From the NCBI GenBank assembly GCA_021372005.1, contig JAJFVC010000021.1:1-64000 (forward strand): a DNA stretch of 64,000 nt, read 5' to 3'. Positions 30,701-38,400 of this stretch are shown here, piece by piece. Positions within the stretch are counted from its first letter, which is position 1. Every line of letters starts with the position of its first letter. Origin of the DNA: Planctomycetaceae bacterium. Lineage in GTDB: Bacteria > Planctomycetota > Planctomycetia > Pirellulales > Thermoguttaceae. A program made the position numbers and the translations under genes. The notes under the pieces were generated by a model, which made no database searches, was not told the DNA's origin, and was given only the letters and a program-made list of their open reading frames with translations.

Positions 30701-32120
30701 GGCCACCGGCGGAACGGGCTTGGTCTTCGACGGCGCGGACGGCAAGTATACGTTCAGCCGCACGCACCTCACCGGCGGGTCGGCCGGCGTTAGCATGACC
30801 GATTCCGACGGCACGTTCACCTTCAGCGCCTGTACAATCACCAGTCCCGAAGCCGTCGCCCTGAACATCAGCGGTGGATCGGCCACCGTCAACTTCACCG
30901 GTTCGATCACCCAGGCGAAGGATCACCAAGTCGTGGCGATCAAAAACATGACGAGCGGATCCGTCACGATCGCCGCACCGGTCACGGCCGAAATGCAGGG
31001 CGTCTCCTTGACGGGCAACACCAATACGACGGTCGCCTTCACCGGCGCCGTCAACCTCACCACCGGCACGAACGACGCGGTGGCCATGGCCAACAACACG
31101 GGCTCAAATATCAAATTCACCGGCGGTTTGACCATCGAGACCGAAGGCGGCGACGGCTTCTCGGCCACCAACGGCGGCACGGTCACCGTCAGCGGAGGCA
31201 GCAACACGCTGACCAGCGGATCCGGCTCCGGATTGGTCCTCACGGATGTGGCCGTCGGCAGCAGCGGCGTGACCTTCGCCACCATCGCGGTCGACGGCGC
31301 CGCCAACGGCATCCTGCTGGACAACGTGACCGGCGGATCCGTCAGCGTCAGCGGCGGCTCGATCAGCAACACCACCGGCGCGGCCGTTAGCCTGACCAAT
31401 GCGGCGAATGTCTCACTCGCCAACTTGACTCTGTCGAACGCCGGCGGCGACGGCATCACGATCGCTCACGACGACGCCAACGCCATGACCGTCTCGGTCA
31501 CCGACACAACGATCAACACCTTCGGCGACCAGGGCATCGCGGTGTCCTCGATGGGCTCCGGTACGATGACCGTCACGCTCGGCTCCAACACGATCACCGG
31601 CGCCACCGGTCACGAAAGCATCGCAGTTGCGATCGGCGATCCGTCGTCGAAGACCTACTTGACCGTCAGCGGCAACACGGTCAACAACTCGGCCGGCGAC
31701 TACGCCGCCTTGGCCTTGAACGTCTCCGGCACCACCAGCACCAAGACGGTGACCACGCTGATCAGCAACAATACGTTCCTCAACCAGAGCGGCTCGACGA
31801 CGGCGACGTTCTCGATGGTTAACTCCGGATTGGGCACGCTGAACACCACGGTGACCAACAACACGTTCAACAACGGCGGCGCTGGCGACGAGTGCTTGAT
31901 CCAGTCGAACGCCAACACGGCAGTCGTGTTCCTCGAACTCGAGAACAATACGGCCGGCGGCGGCACGGGCGTCTACAACCTGACGAACGGCTCCGGCACC
32001 TTCAAGGTGTACGACCTGACGACGATCAGCGGCACCGACACCACCAACAGCGGTGTGACCAACTTCAACCCCGACATCACGAAGTTCTCGAACAGCACGA
32101 CCGAGCCGCCGACGCCGTAA
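27711..32120 (+). CDS. Inverse autotransporter with tandem beta-helix repeats
   Basis: A 1469-residue outer-membrane/surface protein. The signal peptide is residues 1-37 (ends LSARAQ). About residues 45-290 form an inverse-autotransporter (intimin/invasin-like) barrel: GATNWGDFLFRAQFHTEGYG, GVLGLNRTKLFDGFAVFGDA, GGVNAWYDGNN, FGGKAGLRGYLAQDVAAS. A short linker (VLYFVHTSSTASAGGNGTYE, then NPYSTLAAAQ) leads into a right-handed beta-helix passenger rich in Gly, Ser and Thr. Residues 593-1100 contain near-identical units of about 102 residues. It starts with GTG after GAGGAGG. Adhesion or a surface coat is inferred from the architecture. No enzymatic motif was seen. Confidence 0.85.
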   Translation: MKNWLETRCFSRHVLATVLPIWAFLAVWLLSGLSARAQTAVAAPQEVDTPMSYNGATNWGDFLFRAQFHTEGYGEGSGKGVLGLNRTKLFDGFAVFGDAAFRVDDYSRPSPSLGGGLRFQYQDWLGGNQRIGGVNAWYDGNNITNDDHSGTYFQQFGFGLESLGELWDFRLNANFPIGKKQHQGGKVSVGDPYFSQHWLVTDYQQYTEDALTQVDLEAARRLGDRNVWAFAGAYYLDGEGEDAFGGKAGLRGYLAQDVAASITVSNDKLFNTVAMFSVTWFLDNTNRRAEMAPVCLDQRWREPVQRTDYVVVHSRWEKGVGDAMTDSDGNVLYFVHTSSTASAGGNGTYENPYSTLAAAQNNSSEGDYIFLHANSVFNDQSITLKESQKLWGDGVTHTVLTQYGTKTVPKQTGATPILQNSSGYAITLANDTEVSGVTISGGQGGITGSSLTHVAIDRVTIGSTTSYGVNLQNSSGTVTIDQFAYSGGTTGAGGILFSNYNGTATITDSTLTGGSGTGVAIASSNGSFSITDSSLSNTGDAALSVSGGAASVAFTGTITQANTGAALSVSGGHTGVVSLAPTTTGNNVVTATGGTGLVFNNADGVYTIGQTKLTGGSAGVSITNGSDGTFNFSACTITSPETTAFNVSGGSANVAFTGKITQADDYAAVAIGGGHTGTVTFTSTGTSTDVITATGGTGLVFNNADGVYTIGQTHLTGGSAAVSMTNSDGTFTFSACTITSPEATAFNVSGGSANVAFTGSISQANDYAAVAIGGSHTGSVTFATSGTDSVDVVTATGGTGLVFNGADGKYTFGRTHLTGGSAGVSITNDSDGTFTFSACTITNPKATAFNISGGSANVAFTGSISQANDYATVAIGGNHTGTVTFTAGSTGTDVITATAGTGLAFNGADGKYTFSRTHLTGGSAAVSMTDSDGTFTFSDCTITSPKATAFNISGGSANVVLTGSISQANNYAAVAIGGGHTGTVIIATGVAGQDVITATGGTGLVFDGADGKYTFSRTHLTGGSAGVSMTDSDGTFTFSACTITSPEAVALNISGGSATVNFTGSITQAKDHQVVAIKNMTSGSVTIAAPVTAEMQGVSLTGNTNTTVAFTGAVNLTTGTNDAVAMANNTGSNIKFTGGLTIETEGGDGFSATNGGTVTVSGGSNTLTSGSGSGLVLTDVAVGSSGVTFATIAVDGAANGILLDNVTGGSVSVSGGSISNTTGAAVSLTNAANVSLANLTLSNAGGDGITIAHDDANAMTVSVTDTTINTFGDQGIAVSSMGSGTMTVTLGSNTITGATGHESIAVAIGDPSSKTYLTVSGNTVNNSAGDYAALALNVSGTTSTKTVTTLISNNTFLNQSGSTTATFSMVNSGLGTLNTTVTNNTFNNGGAGDECLIQSNANTAVVFLELENNTAGGGTGVYNLTNGSGTFKVYDLTTISGTDTTNSGVTNFNPDITKFSNSTTEPPTP
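29487..31010 (+). repeat. Five ~306-bp in-frame tandem repeats
   Basis: Unit starts, read at the codons for GGTGLVF or a variant, are at 29487, 29793, 30099, 30405 and 30708. The first four unit lengths are 306, 306, 306 and 303 bases; the fifth decays after about 30950. Each unit encodes YTIGQTHLTGGSA, SDGTFTFSACTITSP, TAFNVSGGSANVAFTGSISQ and VAIGGGHTGTVTF or close variants. High similarity implies recent duplication or ongoing homogenisation. Confidence 0.9.
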
Positions 32121-32130
32121 TCGCCCGGGC

Positions 32131-32772
32131 TTATCGACGCGGCGAAGAGGAAGTCGCGGAATGGTCGGCGGTCGCCGGCGCACCCGCTCCAAGCGACTTG
32201 CTGCGAAGCTTTACGATCACTTCGGCCGTGATGTCGTGGGCGTCGTCGAACGTCAGCAACACCGTGTCGTTCTTCGTGACCACTACGCCCAGACCGCGTT
32301 GGGCCGCGACAGCCTTGGCTACGGGCGTAACTTCCTCACGGAACTGCTGAATCAGTTGCTGCCGGTAGGTGTTCAGGTTGTTTTGGGCCGTCTGCTTCGC
32401 GCGATTCAGTTGGAGCCCCATCTCTCGCTCGAGTCCGACCAATTGCTGTTTCTTCGCTTCGGGATTTGCGCCGTTCGGCGCCGGTTGCGACGCCAGATCG
32501 CGGGCCGTTTGTTGATATTTCTCTTGAAGCGATGTTTGCAACGTTCGCAACTGCTGGTTCAACGACGCCTGGCCGTCGTTCATTTGCTTCAACATCGAGG
32601 CGTCGCGGCCAAGCTGGCGGGCCACCTCGTCCAGATCGACCACGGCCACGCCGCTGAGACGACTGCTTGCCGCGCCAAAAAACGACGACAGGCCGTTGTT
32701 TCCACATCCTCCGATCGTCAGACAACCCAAGCCGACCACGACGGACCAGGTAAACAGGCGGCGGCACATCAC
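32131..32772 (-). CDS. OmpH/Skp-like periplasmic lipoprotein
   Basis: A 213-residue protein with a lipoprotein signal (LTIGGC, cleaved before the Cys near residue 23). The start of the mature part, VAVVDLDEVARQLGRD, and the long coiled coil (about 60-145) fit the OmpH/Skp family of outer-membrane-protein chaperones. The VVTKNDTVLLTFDDAHDITA segment resembles the C-terminal strand and helix of Skp. It converges with the autotransporter gene, whose barrel is a plausible client. Start: GTG at 32772, or ATG at 32769, after AAGGAG. Confidence 0.75.
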   Translation of the reverse strand: MMCRRLFTWSVVVGLGCLTIGGCGNNGLSSFFGAASSRLSGVAVVDLDEVARQLGRDASMLKQMNDGQASLNQQLRTLQTSLQEKYQQTARDLASQPAPNGANPEAKKQQLVGLEREMGLQLNRAKQTAQNNLNTYRQQLIQQFREEVTPVAKAVAAQRGLGVVVTKNDTVLLTFDDAHDITAEVIVKLRSKSLGAGAPATADHSATSSSPRR

Positions 32773-32981
32773 TTTTCGGACTCCTTGCTCAAAAAGGCTC
32801 GAATGCGCGGATGTCGTTTGGCCGACCGGGCTTATACCAAGAAACTTTCCTCTGAATCAAGAGGAAAAAATCAACAAAATACGCAATCTCGGAAGACAGG
32901 ACAAGAATACCCCCGAGAAAAAACCCGCCGGACGGACACCGAGCCACGAGACCTAAATTCCCGTCGCCCTGCCCCGACCAA

Positions 32982-33980
32982 CTATCTGGCCTGCTCTTCT
33001 CCGCGATACACCGCCTGCATCAAGATGTTCTTTCTCGAGGTGACGGGGCCCGGCGTCGTGTCGTCGCGCAGCACCCCTACCATCATGGCGTATTTCGCGT
33101 CCAGATCGTCGGCGTAATGGACCAGCAGGGCCTCGGGCGTCATAGGCAATTTGGGCGATCCCCAATCGGGCCGGCCTTGGTGTGCGATGATCAGATGCTC
33201 GAGCCTCAACAGCACGTCGGAGTCTAAGTCGCTCATCCGCGAGGCGGCCTCTCGCACCATGTCGCGGCCGATCAGGATATGGCCAATCAGCGAGCCCTCG
33301 GGCGTGTGTTCCGCTCCCTCAGGCCGTTGACGCATTTCACGCAGCTTCCCAATATCGTGCAGGATGCCGCCCGCCACGACCAGGTCTTTGTCCAACGGCG
33401 GTTTTAGATCGGGATAGTAGTCGGCATACTTGTCGGCCAGATACACGCAGGTCCGAGCGACGCTCAGCGAATGCTCCAACAGCCCCCCAACAAACGCATG
33501 ATGATTGCGCCGCGCCGCTGGATGCTTTAGGATTTGTTCACGGTGGTCGGTCAGGAGCGACTCCACAAGCTTTCGCAACGCGGGATTTCGGATGTCACGG
33601 GCGATCGTCAACAACTCGCCGAACATTGCCTCGGGCTCGAACCGTGATTTCGGCAGACACGCCGTGGGGTCGAACCCGTCGGCCACGTCGGCGTCGGTCG
33701 CCTCGCGGATTTTTCGGATCTCCAACTGCGGCCCAAAACTCGTCTCCAGATAAACCGCCCGAATCTTGTAAAACGTCCCGGGATTCCAAGCGTCGCGGCA
33801 ATCGGCGGCCCACGGCGAATCGCCCCAAATCGGAAAGCTCACCTCGCGGGCCCCGTCGCGAAATCCGACCCGAAAATACGGCTTCCCCTGTTTCGTCTTC
33901 AGCTCCTCTTTTGCGGTCATCAACAAAAACAGGTCGGCCTCTTGGCCGGACGACAATTCCGAGAGCGTGGCAATCGACAT
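32982..33980 (-). CDS. YhaM-like 3'-5' exoribonuclease (OB fold plus HD domain)
   Basis: A 332-residue protein. The N-terminal OB-fold domain (MSIATLSELSSGQEADLFLL onwards) is followed by an HD domain with HHAFVGGLLEHSLSV, GGILHDIGKLREM and LIAHQGRPDWGSP. This is the pattern of Bacillus YhaM/CbfA, a 3'-5' exoribonuclease. ATG at 33980; the longer frame overlaps the recombinase leader and is not needed. Activity on RNA or DNA is inferred from the family. Confidence 0.82.
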   Translation of the reverse strand: MSIATLSELSSGQEADLFLLMTAKEELKTKQGKPYFRVGFRDGAREVSFPIWGDSPWAADCRDAWNPGTFYKIRAVYLETSFGPQLEIRKIREATDADVADGFDPTACLPKSRFEPEAMFGELLTIARDIRNPALRKLVESLLTDHREQILKHPAARRNHHAFVGGLLEHSLSVARTCVYLADKYADYYPDLKPPLDKDLVVAGGILHDIGKLREMRQRPEGAEHTPEGSLIGHILIGRDMVREAASRMSDLDSDVLLRLEHLIIAHQGRPDWGSPKLPMTPEALLVHYADDLDAKYAMMVGVLRDDTTPGPVTSRKNILMQAVYRGEEQAR

Positions 33981-34251
33981 GAGAACTGTGGGGTTAGAGC
34001 CAAATTCACCGCGTCGCAGCCCTGCGGGTTGCGGTTTTGCGGGTTTTGATGGATTGTAGCGAACGGACACGACTTTGACGAGCCGCCGATGGCAAGCTGC
34101 CCGGTCGCCGGCAAGTCTTTTGGAGCCGGCCCAATCGGCCATCCGAAACCAAAAATACGGACTTCCCACGAACGTTGCGACCGTTCCGCCCATGCCGTTG
34201 ATCCGCCGCCGAATCCGCCTGCAAACCTCGCAACCGCACCGCCCGCCGACG

Positions 34252-35136
34252 ATGGCCAGTTGGCTCGAAGCGTTCGTAGCCTATTGCGCCGGCGAATGCC
34301 ACTTGGCCCAAAACACCGTGGCGGCCTATCGCCGCGACCTCGAACATTTCGCCCAATGGCTCGACCGCCGAGATCTCCGGAAGCTATCGATCCGCGATCT
34401 GGCCGATTACGCCAACTGGCTGCACGCCCGCGACTTGGCCCCGGCCAGCCTCGCCCGGCACCTCGTCTCCTTGAAGATTTTTTTTCGCTACCTGCAACTC
34501 GAAAACGTGATGCAGGACAATCCGGCCGAGTTGCTCGGCAGCCAAAAACTCTGGGAGCGCGTGCCGAAAGTGCTCAGCGTCGAACAAGTCGATCGATTGC
34601 TGAGCGCGCCGGGGCGGACCGATCCGTTTTGGCGGCGCGATCGGGCGATGCTGGAGCTTTTGTACGCCACGGGCTGCCGGGCCTCGGAAATTTCCGGCCT
34701 TCGCGTGCGCGACACGCATCTGAACGAAGGTTTTTGCGTTTGTCACGGCAAGGGCGATAAGGAGCGCATTGTGCCGTTGGGCGTCCGAGCGGTCGCCGCC
34801 GTGCAAAACTATTTGGACGAAGAACGTCCCGTGTTGGCCGCGCGGGCCGGCTCGGCCGTCCAGTGGACGCTGTTGTCTTGTCGCGGACGGCCGTTGCGGC
34901 GCGAACGGATTTGGGAGCTTTTGAAACGTTACGCCGCGCGAGCCGGCATCCCGCCGGAAGTCAGTCCGCACACGCTGCGGCACAGTTTCGCCACCCACCT
35001 ATTGACCGGCGGCGCCGATCTGCGCCAAGTGCAGGAAATGTTGGGCCACGCCAGCATCGCCACCACGCAAATCTACACCCACGTCGATCCGACGCGGCTC
35101 AAGGCGGTCCATCGCCAGTTTCATCCGCGCGCATGA
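34252..35136 (+). CDS. xerC: Xer-type tyrosine recombinase
   Basis: A 294-residue site-specific recombinase, probably the chromosome-dimer-resolving XerC or XerD. The SAM-like N-terminal domain has HLAQNTVAAYRRDLEHFAQW. Catalytic residues are Arg in TGCRASEISGL, Lys in GKGDKER, HxxR in HTLRHSFATHLL, His in LGHASIATTQIYTHV, and the nucleophilic Tyr in the same segment. No transposon surrounds it, consistent with a housekeeping Xer. XerC and XerD cannot be told apart here. Start at 34252 (or 34192); neither has a clear ribosome-binding site. Confidence 0.85.
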   Translation: MASWLEAFVAYCAGECHLAQNTVAAYRRDLEHFAQWLDRRDLRKLSIRDLADYANWLHARDLAPASLARHLVSLKIFFRYLQLENVMQDNPAELLGSQKLWERVPKVLSVEQVDRLLSAPGRTDPFWRRDRAMLELLYATGCRASEISGLRVRDTHLNEGFCVCHGKGDKERIVPLGVRAVAAVQNYLDEERPVLAARAGSAVQWTLLSCRGRPLRRERIWELLKRYAARAGIPPEVSPHTLRHSFATHLLTGGADLRQVQEMLGHASIATTQIYTHVDPTRLKAVHRQFHPRA

Positions 35137-35168
35137 CGCCGAGCCTCGCGCCCCCCTGCCCTTGCCCG

Positions 35169-35657
35169 TTATTTTCTGGGCTGCGCGAAACGGATCTTAT
35201 CGATCAGATGCACGACGCTTTGCCGGTCGTCGCTCAGATAACCGACCATAGCGGTCAACGCCTCGATGACGTATTCAAACTTCAGGTCGTAATCGCAATC
35301 CAACTCCACTTCCGCGTTGGACGGCGTGGCGGCGGGCCCGCGATCGGCGCCGACGATGCTCAGCATCTGCCGATGCAGCTCGGCGAAATTGGCGATCGGG
35401 CGCTGTCCCATCTGAATGCCGGCCAGATTGCCGTGGCGATCGGCGCGGAGGCGAATTTCGATCGGCGGCGTTTGCGTGTCGTCCGGCAGCGTTTGACGCG
35501 GCGCCGCCAACGGCATTTTGACGTTGAAATCGCCTTCGGGCGAATAGAGCCGCAGCGACAGCATGAAAAAAATAATCAACTGGAAACAGACGTCGATCAT
35601 CGGCGTCATGTTCATTTCCAGGTTTTCAGGTTCGCCGCCGGATTTTCCGATTTTCAT
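35169..35657 (-). CDS. ExbD/TolR-family biopolymer transport protein
   Basis: A 162-residue protein with one N-terminal membrane helix: MNMTPMIDVCFQLIIFFMLS contains the conserved Asp that conducts protons. A periplasmic domain follows. It is the second ExbD-type subunit in the operon, 64 bases after the first. It should form an energy-transducing complex with the TolQ/ExbB subunit encoded upstream. ATG at 35657. Confidence 0.85.
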   Translation of the reverse strand: MKIGKSGGEPENLEMNMTPMIDVCFQLIIFFMLSLRLYSPEGDFNVKMPLAAPRQTLPDDTQTPPIEIRLRADRHGNLAGIQMGQRPIANFAELHRQMLSIVGADRGPAATPSNAEVELDCDYDLKFEYVIEALTAMVGYLSDDRQSVVHLIDKIRFAQPRK

Positions 35658-35721
35658 GACCGCGTCCAACCAACCTCACCAGCCCGAAAACCGTTCGGAC
35701 CCGCACGTTCTCCGCTCCGCC

Positions 35722-36159
35722 CTATTGCTTCCATTTCGCCCGCAACACAAACCGCTCGAACCCGACGTTTTGGCACACGCGAATCACGTCTTGCACCTTT
35801 CCGGTGGGCACGTCGCGGTCGGCGCGGACGATCACGGTGGCGCTCTTCACATCGCGTCCCAACACGCGCTGGATCATTTCCCGCTCGCGTTTCAACGGAC
35901 CGCCCAGCGACGCCGCGTCCATCTGATCGCCGCCGAATAGCACCTGGCCGGACGCCAGCACTTGCAGCGTGACGGGTGTTTCGATCGCGTTGGCCGCCGG
36001 CTTGGCGATTTCGCTGGCCGGAAGCCGGATCAACTCGCTTTGTTCGTCCGACGAAAAGTTCAGCGTCAATAGAAAAAAGATGACCAACTGAAACGTGCAG
36101 TCGATCATTGGCGTCATGTCGGGATCGCTGCTGAATGCCTGGCGGCTTTTATAACGCAT
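35722..36159 (-). CDS. ExbD/TolR-family biopolymer transport protein
   Basis: A 145-residue protein. The single membrane helix carries DMTPMIDCTFQLVIFFLLTL with the conserved Asp. The periplasmic part includes VRADRDVPTGKVQDVIRVCQ, typical of the family. It stands between the TolQ-type gene and a second ExbD gene. Two different ExbD subunits with one TolQ suggest a heteromeric stator. Confidence 0.88.
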   Translation of the reverse strand: MRYKSRQAFSSDPDMTPMIDCTFQLVIFFLLTLNFSSDEQSELIRLPASEIAKPAANAIETPVTLQVLASGQVLFGGDQMDAASLGGPLKREREMIQRVLGRDVKSATVIVRADRDVPTGKVQDVIRVCQNVGFERFVLRAKWKQ

Positions 36160-36204
36160 AAGGCACGTTTCAATGACTGGCGGCTCAATAAAAACGCATG
36201 GGGT

Positions 36205-37137
36205 TCAACCGCCCTTTTTTGCGGACGGCTGGACGGCGGAAAACCGCTTCATCAGATTGCCGCTCGTCACGCCGGTCTCGAGCATCAGCGACGTCAGCCG
36301 GTTACGCATGACGTGGTAAAAAGCGATGCAAGGAATCGCGATCGACAGGCCCACGACCGTGGTGACCAACGCCGTGCCGATGCCTTGGGCCAGCGCCGAC
36401 GGCTTGGGCGTCACATTGCTGTGTGCGATCACGTCAAACGCCTGCACCATGCCGTCAACCGTGCCTAACAGCCCGAACATCGGGCCGATCTGAGCGATCA
36501 GCGCAATGTAGCCGTTGCGTTGTTCGAGCTTCATGCTCTGTTCTTCGCCGACTTCCTGCATGGCGTCCGTCGCGGCGGCGTAGCCCTCCGACAACTTGGC
36601 CATACCGGCGGCCAGCACTTTGCCCAGCACCGAGGGGTCGTTCTTGGCCAGCTCGTAGGCCTCCTGATATTGCTTGTCGCTCAACTTCGCCTCAAACTCG
36701 GCCGCCAACAGATCGGGGCAGATCTGATCCCGGCGCAGCCCCAACACGATCATCACCGCCAACGCGACGCCGTTGAACGTGAGGAACAAGAAGATGACGA
36801 CGTAACGAAGGCCCAGCGACCGATACAACCAACCCAAAAAACTCTCCTGACCGGCCGGCGCTTCGTTCTCGGTCGACGCGATCTCAGTTTTTTCGTTTAC
36901 CGCCGCATCGAGTCGCTTGGAGGCGTCCTCCGATGCCTTCGAGGCATCGTTTTTTCCCGACCGTGCGGAACCGGCCGGATCGCCTTGGGCCGAATCCTTT
37001 GTTTTCGACGTCGCGTCGGCCGCCCAAACCGCCGCGGGCTCACCGACCATCAGCGGCCGAATCAGCGACGGTCCCGCCGTGGCCAGCGTCATTGCGCCAA
37101 GCACCGCCCCAAACCAACGCCAAACACCCAAACGCAT
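36205..37137 (-). CDS. TolQ/ExbB/MotA-family proton channel protein
   Basis: A 310-residue protein with a signal-like N-terminal helix (1-32) and a Lys/Ser/Asp-rich periplasmic segment. Three membrane helices follow: one near residue 115 (YVVIFLFLTFNGVALAVMIV) and two in the MotA_TolQ_ExbB core (IALIAQIGPMFGLLGTVDGM, and GIGTALVTTVVGLSIAIPCI). It powers work across the cell envelope using the proton gradient. ATG at 37137 after GGAGGG. The extra N-terminal segment is common in planctomycete and related homologues. Confidence 0.88.
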   Translation of the reverse strand: MRLGVWRWFGAVLGAMTLATAGPSLIRPLMVGEPAAVWAADATSKTKDSAQGDPAGSARSGKNDASKASEDASKRLDAAVNEKTEIASTENEAPAGQESFLGWLYRSLGLRYVVIFLFLTFNGVALAVMIVLGLRRDQICPDLLAAEFEAKLSDKQYQEAYELAKNDPSVLGKVLAAGMAKLSEGYAAATDAMQEVGEEQSMKLEQRNGYIALIAQIGPMFGLLGTVDGMVQAFDVIAHSNVTPKPSALAQGIGTALVTTVVGLSIAIPCIAFYHVMRNRLTSLMLETGVTSGNLMKRFSAVQPSAKKGG

Positions 37138-37350
37138 AGCCAACCCTCCGCTCCGATTCGCCGCCGCCCACGCGCGCAATCTGAATGATCCTCTTTCTAA
37201 CTCGGCATTTTTGAACGTCCAGCCCCCTTTTGCGGCGGCTCGCCGGACAATCTGGCGAAACGTCATAGATCGTGCAAGCAACGGTTGAAAAATCACCGTC
37301 GAGCGGAAAACTTCCCCTATCCCCTTTAATTTCCCACATCGACGCCCACG

Positions 37351-38400
37351 TCACCTCGTCGGAAGATTGCGACTCCAAGGACTTGTCGGATACTTTTCCA
37401 GCAACGTTTTGCGGGCCAGCTCCGCCCGATCCTGATGCCCGACTTGCTCCCACAACTCGACCAGATTGGCCAGCGCTTCGGCATGAGCCTCCGGCACGGC
37501 GGCGTATAGGTGGTCAACCGACAGATAGGCCAACAGGGCCTCTTGGGGACGACCGGCTTTACGATAGGCCGCGCCCAACACATTGTACGCCTGGGCCGCG
37601 ATCGCCGCCTCTTGCGGATCGATGCTTTTCAGAAGGTTTTCGACGATTTTAACTGCGTCATCTGGTTTGCCGGCGGCCACACGTGCAGCGGCCTGGCCCA
37701 ATCGAGCCTGGAGCCGTTGAGCCTGGGCCGCGTCGCTGTCGGCCTCGACGGCGATGACCCGATCGAACGCCGCCTGCGCCTCGGCCACTTGGCGCTGCGA
37801 CAGCAACGCACGGCCGATGGCTACCCCTGCCCGCATTCGATAGTCCGGCCACGGCGCTTGGTGAAGCCGCTCGTAATAGCCGATCGCCTCCTTGGGTCGG
37901 TTGTCGGCGCAGAGCACGTCGCCGAGCGTTTCGCACACCTCGTAATAATGATAATTATTAGGATGAGCCTCCAGAAACTGTTTCAACGCCGCGGCGGCGT
38001 CCGCCAGCGTGTTGCCGGCCGCCGGAGCGATCTTGCCGGCGCACAGGGCTTTGTAAAACTCAAAATCCTGCTGAACTTCCGGCCGGGCGAGATCCCTGTC
38101 GATGCGGGCCAACGCGGCGGCGGCCTCGGTATAGTGGCCGCTGATCGCGTGGGTTTTGGCGATCTTCAGCTCCGTCGGCTCGCCCTCGAAGGAAATCGTC
38201 TTGATCGTCGAGACGGCGATCTGCCGATTCTTGTCGGCGCCGGTCTCCAGCTCAACGTGATCGGGGGTCATATTGACGACGTGGCCCTGCAGTGAGCCTT
38301 TGACCAATTTAACCGTGTCGGCGGCCCAGCTCACCGCGGTCAAGGTCAACCACGCGGCCACGAGGGCGATGAACCGCCGGTGGAACGCGAACGTTTTCAT
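37351..38400 (-). CDS. Secreted TPR protein of the Tol-like operon
   Basis: A 349-residue exported protein: a signal peptide (ends VSWAAD, about residue 26), then a short beta domain (VKLVKGSLQGHVVNMTPDHV) and TPR units up to the C-terminus (AAAALARIDRD, EAIGYYERLHQA, AEAQAAFDRVIAVEAD, QEALLAYLSVDHLY). The ATG overlaps the stop of the upstream TPR gene (ATGA), so the two are co-translated. A periplasmic scaffold for the proton-driven complex is likely. Confidence 0.78.
   Translation of the reverse strand: MKTFAFHRRFIALVAAWLTLTAVSWAADTVKLVKGSLQGHVVNMTPDHVELETGADKNRQIAVSTIKTISFEGEPTELKIAKTHAISGHYTEAAAALARIDRDLARPEVQQDFEFYKALCAGKIAPAAGNTLADAAAALKQFLEAHPNNYHYYEVCETLGDVLCADNRPKEAIGYYERLHQAPWPDYRMRAGVAIGRALLSQRQVAEAQAAFDRVIAVEADSDAAQAQRLQARLGQAAARVAAGKPDDAVKIVENLLKSIDPQEAAIAAQAYNVLGAAYRKAGRPQEALLAYLSVDHLYAAVPEAHAEALANLVELWEQVGHQDRAELARKTLLEKYPTSPWSRNLPTR

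Noticed and set aside
28221-30929. A 902-codon open frame on the minus strand inside the autotransporter gene
   Set aside because: It is antisense to the Gly/Ser/Thr-rich repeats; the low-complexity, high-GC repeat codons open the opposite frame. There is no signal peptide or ribosome-binding site, and the product has periodic composition mirroring the repeats.
29487-31010. Possible CRISPR or noncoding satellite
   Set aside because: The 306-bp units stay in frame and encode beta-helix repeats of a signal-peptide-bearing protein.
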